Shown one piece after another: positions 22,218 through 27,477 of a stretch of DNA of 27,477 nucleotides. The position numbers and the translations under genes are program-made. The first letter of the stretch is position 1, and every line of letters starts with the position of its first letter. The notes beneath the pieces are model-generated. The model was not told where the DNA came from. It saw only the letters and a program-made list of their open reading frames with translations, and ran no database searches. The stretch comes from RUG563 sp964549135 (lineage in GTDB: Bacteria > Bacillota > Clostridia > Christensenellales > Aristaeellaceae). Location of the stretch: assembly GCA_964549135.1 (NCBI GenBank), contig CAZJUJ010000039.1, forward strand, positions 1-27,477, in the 5' to 3' direction.

Positions 22218-23330
22218 TTATTCGTACTTAACGGTAACCTTTTCGAAGACGACGTTGGCGATCTCGTCATTGTAGAGCGCATTGCCGTCCACGGTCACGT
22301 TGCCGCTGAGTACATCGTTAAAGAGCTGCTCATATTCGGCGACGGTGAAGCTCTCCAGGCTCCAGGTGGCGGTGGGCAGACCCACGGCGTTTTCGGCAAC
22401 GCCCAGGCTGGTGGCCTTGCCGCCGATTTCGGCGAAGGTGCCGTCATAGACCTTGGCGATGGCCCATTCGGTAGCGGAGGCCAGGCCCTTCATGGCGGAG
22501 GTCACAACGGTTTCGGACTTGGTGGACTGGTCCACGTCAACGCCCACAACGAAGCCATCATTGGCGGAAGCCGCAGCAGAGATGGAGGCGAACATGGAGC
22601 CGCCGCAGGCGAAGACGATTTCCGTGCCGGTTTCATACCAGCCGGAGATCATGGTCTGCAGTTCGGGGGAATCGGAGAAGGCAGCGCCATACTGCCAGGA
22701 GTAGCGCAGATCAACATCCACACCCTTGACCTTGGCGGCCGCTTCGGCGCCCTGGGCAAAGCCGTAGCCATAGCGGGCGCAGGCAGGATTGGTGCCGCCG
22801 CCGCCGCCGGAGAAGCCCAGCTTGGTGAAGCCATCCATAACCACGGCATAGCCGGCGAAATAGCCGCACTGCTCTTCCTTGAAGGCGATGCCGGCCACAT
22901 TGCTCAGATCATCAAAGGCCCAGCCATCGATGAAGATGAAGGAAACCTCAGGATATTCAGCAGCGGCCTTGGCCAGCGCGGTGCCCTGCATGAAGCCGGC
23001 GCAGACGATCACCTTGGCGCCGCCCTCGGCAGCAGCCTTCATGGCGTCATAGCGGTCATCATCGGTGGCAGCATTGCCGTTGGCGGGCTGATAATACTTA
23101 TAGGTCTTGCCATTGGCGGAGGCATAGGCCTTTACGCCGTTCCAGGTGCCCTGGTTGAAGGATTCATCCTTCAGCTGGCCCACATCGGTAACGAAGGCGA
23201 TTTCGTATTTGCCGTCGGGGGAGGTAATGGTATCTTCGATTTCATCGGGATTGACGGGAGCGGCATCGGCCAGCGCCACGCAGGGCAGCAGCAGAGCCAG
23301 AGCCAGGAACAGAGCCAGGAACTTTTTCAT
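22218..23330 (-). CDS. BMP/PnrA-type nucleoside-binding protein
   Basis: A 370-residue extracytoplasmic binding protein for the adjacent importer. It has a signal sequence (MKKFLALFLALALLLPC, then VALADA), followed by the PnrA-type order: FVTDVGQLKDESFNQGTWNG, AKVIVCAGFMQGTAL, FIFIDGW, GYFAGYAVVMDGF, RYGYGFAQGAEAAA and EIVFACGGSMFASI. These stretches line the purine-nucleoside pocket in PnrA. Unusually there is no canonical lipobox: the only Cys is preceded by LLP, so it may be cleaved by signal peptidase I and not lipid-anchored. AGGAGG lies 8 nt before the ATG. Its own promoter and terminator allow higher expression than the importer. Confidence 0.9.
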   Translation of the reverse strand: MKKFLALFLALALLLPCVALADAAPVNPDEIEDTITSPDGKYEIAFVTDVGQLKDESFNQGTWNGVKAYASANGKTYKYYQPANGNAATDDDRYDAMKAAAEGGAKVIVCAGFMQGTALAKAAAEYPEVSFIFIDGWAFDDLSNVAGIAFKEEQCGYFAGYAVVMDGFTKLGFSGGGGGTNPACARYGYGFAQGAEAAAKVKGVDVDLRYSWQYGAAFSDSPELQTMISGWYETGTEIVFACGGSMFASISAAASANDGFVVGVDVDQSTKSETVVTSAMKGLASATEWAIAKVYDGTFAEIGGKATSLGVAENAVGLPTATWSLESFTVAEYEQLFNDVLSGNVTVDGNALYNDEIANVVFEKVTVKYE

Positions 23331-23353
23331 GGTGCATTCCTCCTATGATTCTT

Positions 23354-23374
23354 AATGGACGCATACGCGCCATT
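23354..23374 (-). promoter_or_regulatory. Leader hairpin of the binding-protein mRNA
   Basis: AATGG-CGC-GTAT-GCG-T-CCATT on the minus strand forms an 8-bp stem with one bulge near the predicted 5' end of the transcript. It could protect the mRNA. The leader is too short for a purine riboswitch. Confidence 0.4.
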
Positions 23375-23381
23375 CGAAGGT

Positions 23382-23410
23382 ATTATAGCAAAAATGCATA
23401 TTAATTGCAA
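23382..23410 (-). promoter_or_regulatory. Promoter of the binding-protein gene
   Basis: TTGCAA (23405-23410), 17 bp, TATAAT (23382-23387) on the minus strand. It is nearly the same as the nup promoter (TTGCAT-17-TATAAT), suggesting parallel expression. Confidence 0.75.
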
Positions 23411-23446
23411 TTGTTATGGCAGAAAGCAGATGAATTTAAGAAATTT

Positions 23447-25228
23447 TTAATGATTGGCGCCGGTTTCCCCGCCCTGACCGGTGGCATACATGCTGTAGAG
23501 GGAATGATAGAGGCCGCCCTTCTGCATTAATTCTTCATGGGTGCCCTGCTCCTCAATGCCATTTTCGGTCAGCACCCAGATCACATCGGCATTGCGGATG
23601 GTGGTCAGGCGATGGGCAATGGTAAAGGTGGTGCGGCCCTTGGCCAATTCCTCCAGGGATTTCTGCACCAGCAATTCGCTTTCGTTATCCAGGGCGCTGG
23701 TGGCCTCATCCAGGATCAGAATCGGCGGATTTTTTAAGAAGACCCGGGCGATGGACAGCCGCTGCTTCTGGCCGCCGGAGAGCTTGACGCCCCTTTCGCC
23801 GATATAGGTATCATAGCCATCGGGCATGCGGGAGATGAATTCATGGGCGCCAGCCATCCGGGCGGCCCGGATGATCTCCTCCTCCGTGGCCCCGGGCTTG
23901 CCGTAGGCAATGTTTTCCCGTACGGTGCCGGAGAAAAGATAGACATCCTGCTGCACCATGCCGATGGCGCTGCGCAGGGATTTGAGGGTGATCTGGCGGA
24001 TATCGCGGCCATCCACCAGAATGCGCCCGGAGGTGACATCATAAAACCGGGGAATAAGATTGCACAGCGTGGTTTTTCCCGAGCCGCTGGGCCCCACCAG
24101 CGCCACATTCTGCCCGGGCTGCACATGCAGATCCACATGGCCCAGCACCTCATGGGAGGCGTCATCGGCATAATGGAAGCCCACGTTTTCAAAGCAGACA
24201 TCGCCCCGGACGTTTTTCAGCTCCTCCGCCCCGGGCAGATCCTTGATTTCCACCGGCTCCTCCATGATTTCCGCAAAGCGCTCAATGCCGGTCATGCCGC
24301 GCTGGAACTGCTCGGTATAATCCACCACCCGGCGGATGGAGGTAAGCAGCGTGGAAATATAGAGAAGATAGGCGGTGTAATCGCCCACGGAAATCTGGCC
24401 GTTTGCCATAAAGAGCGCGCCGACCACCACCACCATGATATACATAAGCCCGTCAAACAGCCGGGTGACGGTATTGAACCCGGCCATGTAGCGATACTGG
24501 CGGCGCTTGCACTGGAAGAAAAGATGATTGCCCTTGCCGAATTTTTCGTTTTCCAGTTCCTCATTGGCAAAGGATTTGACCACTGCCACGCCCAGCAGGC
24601 TATCCTCCACCTGGGCGTTGATTTCTCCCACCTGATGGCGGCAATCCTTAAAGGCCTGGCGCATCCGGCGGCTGAAATAGCGCACCCCCACCAGCATGAA
24701 GGGCAGCAGCGTAAAGAGCATCAGCGTCAGCCAGACATTCATCCCGCAGAGGATGATAAAGGAGGCGACGATCTTGACCGCGTTGATCAGCAGTTCCTCC
24801 GGGCAATGATGGGAAAATTCCGTGACCTCAAACAAATCCGAGGTAATGCGGGCCATGATCTGGCCGACCTTGGTATTATTGAAATAGGAAAAGGAAAGCC
24901 GCTGCAGATGGGCAAATAAATCGGCGCGCATATCCGTTTCCAGCTTCGTGCCCGTAACATGCCCCCAGTACTGCATGAAATGATTGGCCAGCGCATCGAT
25001 GATCCGCAGGATCACATACACGCCGCCCAGCTTCAGCACCCACCCGGCGGTGATTGCCGTGTAATCTGCTGCTGCCTGATTGGTAATGGCGCGCACAATC
25101 AGCGGGAATACAATTTCGCAGAGCGTGGTCAGCAAAGCACAGAGCAGATCAAAAAAGATTTCCTTCCGATACTTTTTGTAATAGGGCAGAAAAATTTTCA
25201 GCAGCCTGCCGATCTTCATTTGCGCCAA
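23447..25228 (-). CDS. ABC exporter half-transporter (multidrug/lipid type)
   Basis: About 593 residues: an N-terminal membrane domain with six expected helices (first helices near EIFFDLLCALLTTLCEIVF, then VYVILRIIDALANHFM), including the SFSYFNNTKVGQIMARITSD coupling region. The C-terminal ATPase has Walker A GPSGSGKTT, signature LSGGQKQR, Walker B ILILDEATSALD and switch IAHRLTT. It should dimerise and export drugs or lipids; the substrate cannot be read from sequence. The start is a TTG at 25228, 10 nt after AAAGGAG; the ATG three codons later is too far from that site. It stands alone, not in a pair. Confidence 0.9.
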   Translation of the reverse strand: MAQMKIGRLLKIFLPYYKKYRKEIFFDLLCALLTTLCEIVFPLIVRAITNQAAADYTAITAGWVLKLGGVYVILRIIDALANHFMQYWGHVTGTKLETDMRADLFAHLQRLSFSYFNNTKVGQIMARITSDLFEVTEFSHHCPEELLINAVKIVASFIILCGMNVWLTLMLFTLLPFMLVGVRYFSRRMRQAFKDCRHQVGEINAQVEDSLLGVAVVKSFANEELENEKFGKGNHLFFQCKRRQYRYMAGFNTVTRLFDGLMYIMVVVVGALFMANGQISVGDYTAYLLYISTLLTSIRRVVDYTEQFQRGMTGIERFAEIMEEPVEIKDLPGAEELKNVRGDVCFENVGFHYADDASHEVLGHVDLHVQPGQNVALVGPSGSGKTTLCNLIPRFYDVTSGRILVDGRDIRQITLKSLRSAIGMVQQDVYLFSGTVRENIAYGKPGATEEEIIRAARMAGAHEFISRMPDGYDTYIGERGVKLSGGQKQRLSIARVFLKNPPILILDEATSALDNESELLVQKSLEELAKGRTTFTIAHRLTTIRNADVIWVLTENGIEEQGTHEELMQKGGLYHSLYSMYATGQGGETGANH

Positions 25229-25259
25229 GGGGGTCTCTCTCCTTTCGTGTGCGAGGTGG

Positions 25260-25279
25260 AAACAGCCATGCTGTTCTTT
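25260..25279. promoter_or_regulatory. Inverted repeat in the exporter leader
   Basis: AACAGC (25261-25266), CAT, GCTGTT (25270-25275), extended by GAAA/TTTC with one extra base. It sits about 32 bp upstream of the exporter start and may be an operator for a local regulator. No regulator gene lies next to it, and no convincing promoter was found. Confidence 0.3.
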
Positions 25280-25304
25280 CAAGTATTCATATCTTACCGT
25301 TTCC

Positions 25305-25402
25305 CTGGCATTCAGCCTGGTTTCATCCCTCCATGAAACATCCGGAGGCGGTTTTCGGGAGGATGCGGGAGGGAACTTTTGACGCAAAAGCATCCTCCTG
25401 CA
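25305..25402 (+). repeat. Composite intergenic repeat, copy 6
   Basis: CTGGCATTCAG (25305-25315), CCTCCATGAAACATCC (25328-25343), GAGGCGGTTTTCGGGAGG, then the hairpin 25364-25402 around ACG. Its inner stem is mismatched (AAC against GCA), so this copy looks partly decayed. It lies 20 bp past the tsaD stop and upstream of the exporter. Confidence 0.8.
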
Positions 25403-25421
25403 AAACTTTCCGCCATTTCCT

Positions 25422-26477
25422 TTACAGCCGCAGGGAGGGGCGGGCGTTCAGGGAAAGATCGGCGATTTCGCCGCGGCGGAGGCGATAATAGGCGGCGGAG
25501 GCGATCATGGCGGCGTTATCGCCGCAGAGATCAAGGCGGGGCATATTAAAGGCGATGCCGCGCTTTTTGCAGGCGGCCTCCATTTCCTGTCTCAGCAGGC
25601 GATTGGCGGATACACCGCCCGCCAGCGCCATTTTGCGCAGGCCCAATTCATCAGCGGCCAGCATGGCCTTATCCACCAGAAAGGAAACCACGGCATGGCG
25701 GAAGGAGGCGGCCAGATCGGCATCATTCAGGTTTTCGCCCTTCTGCCGGGCATTATGCACGGCGTTGATGAAGGCGGTTTTCAGGCCCGAGAAGGAATAA
25801 TCATAGCGGCCCTCGGTGCGGGGCCGGGGCAGCTTCAGCGCGCGGGGATCGCCCTCCTCGGCCAGACGATCCAGCAGCGGCCCGCCGGGATAGGGAATAT
25901 TCAGCACCCGGGCCGCCTTATCAAAGGCCTCCCCGGCGGCATCATCCTGGGTCTGGCCGATGATGCGGTAAACGCCGTAATCCTCTACCGAGAAAAGATG
26001 GCTGTGGCCGCCGCTGACCACCAGACAGGCAAAGGGCGGCTGCAGATCGGGATCGGTAAGGAAATTGGCGCAGATATGGCCCTCAATATGATTGACGGGG
26101 ATCAGCGGCTTTTTGGCGGCATAGGCCAGGGCCTTGGCGCAGGAAACGCCGGTCAATAGTGCGCCCACCAGGCCGGGGCCATAGGTGACGGCGATGGCAT
26201 CCACATCGGATAGCTTCATTCCCGCATCGGCAAGCGCCTGATCCACCATGAGATCGACCTTCTCCACATGGGCGCGGCTGGCAATTTCCGGCACCACCCC
26301 GCCATAGAGGGCATGCAGATCGATCTGGGTAAAGACGGCGTTGGAAAGGATTTTCCGCCCGTCCTCCACGACGGCCGCCGCCGTTTCATCACAGCTGGAT
26401 TCAATGGCCAGAATGCGCAGATGCTCCTTTTTTTCAAGGAGAGAGAGGGCCTGGCGGCTGCAATCAATATAATCCAT
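25422..26477 (-). CDS. tsaD: tRNA N6-threonylcarbamoyladenosine transferase TsaD
   Basis: A 351-residue enzyme that transfers the threonylcarbamoyl group to A37 of ANN-decoding tRNAs, working with TsaB, TsaC and TsaE. The core signature is complete: ILAIESSCDETAAAVV, the metal-binding VPEIASRAHVE and NHIEGH, VSGGHSHLF, and DDAAGEAFDKAARVL. Compared with typical members starting MxILAIETSCDET, there is an extra N-terminal stretch of about 20 residues (MDYIDCSRQALSLLEKKEHL). AAAGGAAG before the ATG supports it, although another AAGGAG lies internally without a canonical start. It follows the DUF1461 gene by 21 bp. Confidence 0.95.
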   Translation of the reverse strand: MDYIDCSRQALSLLEKKEHLRILAIESSCDETAAAVVEDGRKILSNAVFTQIDLHALYGGVVPEIASRAHVEKVDLMVDQALADAGMKLSDVDAIAVTYGPGLVGALLTGVSCAKALAYAAKKPLIPVNHIEGHICANFLTDPDLQPPFACLVVSGGHSHLFSVEDYGVYRIIGQTQDDAAGEAFDKAARVLNIPYPGGPLLDRLAEEGDPRALKLPRPRTEGRYDYSFSGLKTAFINAVHNARQKGENLNDADLAASFRHAVVSFLVDKAMLAADELGLRKMALAGGVSANRLLRQEMEAACKKRGIAFNMPRLDLCGDNAAMIASAAYYRLRRGEIADLSLNARPSLRL

Positions 26478-26498
26478 AAAAAATACTTCCTTTGCGCG

Positions 26499-27203
26499 TT
26501 AGGCTTCCTTCCGGCCTACCTTGAACCAGGCAATGATCACCAGGAGCATCATGCCCAGCACCGGCAGGAGGGATTTGAGCAATTCGGTGGCATACCAGAC
26601 GAAAAATTCCAGCGGCATCAGGGCCATCAGCAGATCGGTTGCGGGATTGAGCAGCCACAGATCATTGGCAAAGACCAGCTGATGCAGGGCGCGGAACAGG
26701 CCGTTGAAATCGATGCAGCCCCAGATCAGCACCGCCGCCGCCAGGGCAAGCAGCAGCATCCCCCCATAGGCAAAGCCCTGCACCACCTGGGAAAGCAGCG
26801 CGCCGCGCTTTTCTCTCCGGGAAAAAAGATACAGCCCGGCAATCACCGCCGCCGCCAGCCCGCCGCCGACCCAGCGCACGCCTTTGAGGAAGGAAACAAT
26901 GCCGCGCACATCCTGTAGATGCAGATTTTCCTTTTCGGAAAAGGCATCCTCAAGAAGCGTGGAATCCTCAGGCGAGGGCACCTGAACGGTTTCCGTCTTT
27001 CCATCCAGATATTCGGAAAGGGCGGCGGCATAGAGGGTATAGCGGCTGGCAGGGACGGAAAGATGGGCCGTATCGGCATAGGTAAGAAAGCCCTTTTCCA
27101 TCAGCGCCTGATTGGTGACGGAAGAGGCGGCGATGGAAGAAAGCAGCGCCAGAAAGCCCAGAACACCCAGACAGACAAAGCCGATTTTTTTGAGATAGCG
27201 CAT
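26499..27203 (-). CDS. Integral membrane protein, DUF1461/TIGR01906 type
   Basis: A 234-residue membrane protein. It starts with a hydrophobic helix (residues 8-28), has an extracytoplasmic region of about 80 residues (SVTNQALMEKGFLTYADTAH to DVRGIVSFLKG) and then three further membrane segments. The stretch LHQLVFANDLWLLNPATDLL then MALMPLEFFVW matches the F.N..W.l.p..d.l...P..fF motif of this family, widespread in Gram-positives and of unknown function. GGGAGG lies 7-8 nt before the ATG. It forms a likely operon with tsaD. Confidence 0.8.
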   Translation of the reverse strand: MRYLKKIGFVCLGVLGFLALLSSIAASSVTNQALMEKGFLTYADTAHLSVPASRYTLYAAALSEYLDGKTETVQVPSPEDSTLLEDAFSEKENLHLQDVRGIVSFLKGVRWVGGGLAAAVIAGLYLFSRREKRGALLSQVVQGFAYGGMLLLALAAAVLIWGCIDFNGLFRALHQLVFANDLWLLNPATDLLMALMPLEFFVWYATELLKSLLPVLGMMLLVIIAWFKVGRKEA

Positions 27204-27241
27204 GGCGGAATCCTCCCGCAGATTTCCTGATGAGCGGGGCG

Positions 27242-27265
27242 AAAAAACGCGGCCATCCGGGCCGC
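27242..27265 (-). terminator. Rho-independent terminator of prfB
   Basis: On the minus strand GCGGCC pairs with GGCCGC around a 5-nt loop and is followed, after one G, by six Ts. It lies 70 bp past the prfB stop and 38 bp before the next gene. Confidence 0.8.
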
Positions 27266-27285
27266 AGCGCGCCCCATGAGGGAGC

Positions 27286-27323
27286 GGGGGAGAGATTCTT
27301 TGCCCGCAAAGAACCGCTCCCCC
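27286..27323. repeat. Long intergenic hairpin, diverged relative of the repeat family
   Basis: GGGGGAG (27286-27292) pairs with CTCCCCC (27317-27323), and TTCTTTGC (27296-27303) with GCAAAGAA (27306-27313), with a 2-nt centre and mismatches between the two blocks. The plan (G-rich outer stem, T-rich inner stem, GCAAA right arm) resembles the hairpin core of the composite repeat, but the sequence differs. It lies just past the prfB stop. Confidence 0.55.
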
Positions 27324-27334
27324 GGTGTTCCCAA

Positions 27335-27477
27335 TTACTGCATTTTCAGATAGGCGGTGGTAAAGCCCTCCAGATTGCCGTTCATTACATCATCGATATT
27401 GCCGGATTCAAAGCCGGTGCGATGATCCTTGACCATGGTATAGGGCTGGAAGACATAGGAGCGGATCTGGCTGCCCC
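27335..27477 (-). CDS. prfB: Peptide chain release factor 2, 3' end only
   Basis: The last 46 residues of RF2, which releases the finished protein at UGA/UAA. The stretch SQIRSYVFQPYTMVKDHRTG, followed by GNIDDVMNGNLEGF and a C-terminal AYLKMQ, is the conserved end of RF2 and differs from RF1. The gene continues beyond the right edge of the window, so the GGQ motif and any programmed frameshift near its start cannot be seen. A terminator follows at 27242-27265. Confidence 0.93.
   Translation of the reverse strand, partial: GSQIRSYVFQPYTMVKDHRTGFESGNIDDVMNGNLEGFTTAYLKMQ

Noticed and set aside
23331..23446. Purine riboswitch before the nucleoside-binding protein
   Set aside because: The predicted leader is only about 45 nt and lacks the three-way junction elements; only a short hairpin is present.

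Overview
The window reads as the chromosome of a GC-rich Gram-positive (Bacillota, probably an uncultured gut Clostridia; this is inference). The basis is the Gram-positive-type GalT, the BMP/NupOPQ-type nucleoside importer, strong AGGAGG ribosome binding sites, phiLC3-type holin and XhlA, and protein-level resemblance of the housekeeping genes to Clostridia. Almost everything is on the minus strand except truA and its partner.

Region A (about 1-12,960, minus strand) is one tightly packed virion operon, read right to left: reduced small terminase, large terminase, SPP1-type portal, scaffold, P22-type coat, three connector/neck proteins, tail terminator, tail tube, tail-assembly chaperone with a T7 slippery site and a -1 frame extension, a tape measure of only 195 residues, distal-tail-like protein, tail hub/tip protein, two appendage proteins, NlpC/P60 peptidase, XhlA and holin. 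All frames are open. There is no integrase, repressor, antirepressor, replication or recombination gene. Upstream of terS, where a prophage keeps its early genes, lies the host gene truA after a 150-bp divergent promoter region. Downstream of the holin lies a host-type intergenic repeat. A terS that appears to lack a DNA-recognition domain, the very short tail ruler and the missing early region together make a gene-transfer-agent-like (domesticated, DNA-packaging) particle the leading hypothesis; a prophage that lost its early genes is the main alternative.

Region B (13,000-14,877) holds truA and an overlapping conserved gene of unknown function on the plus strand, then about 0.5 kb of intergenic repeats and a terminator.

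Region C (14,878-21,960, minus) is a six-gene operon driven from a consensus promoter at 21,929-21,957: nucleoside ABC importer ATPase and two permeases (ATGA-coupled), a secreted TraB/GumN protein, galT and an unknown membrane protein. The matching substrate-binding protein (22,218-23,330) has its own strong promoter and terminator just upstream. Region D (23,447-27,477, minus) holds an ABC exporter half-transporter, tsaD, a DUF1461-type membrane protein and the 3' end of prfB.

A composite intergenic repeat of about 100 bp, ending in a long hairpin with an ACG/CGT/ACT triloop, occurs four times in near full length and twice in shortened form. Its stem changes are partly compensatory, so the fold rather than the sequence appears to be conserved.
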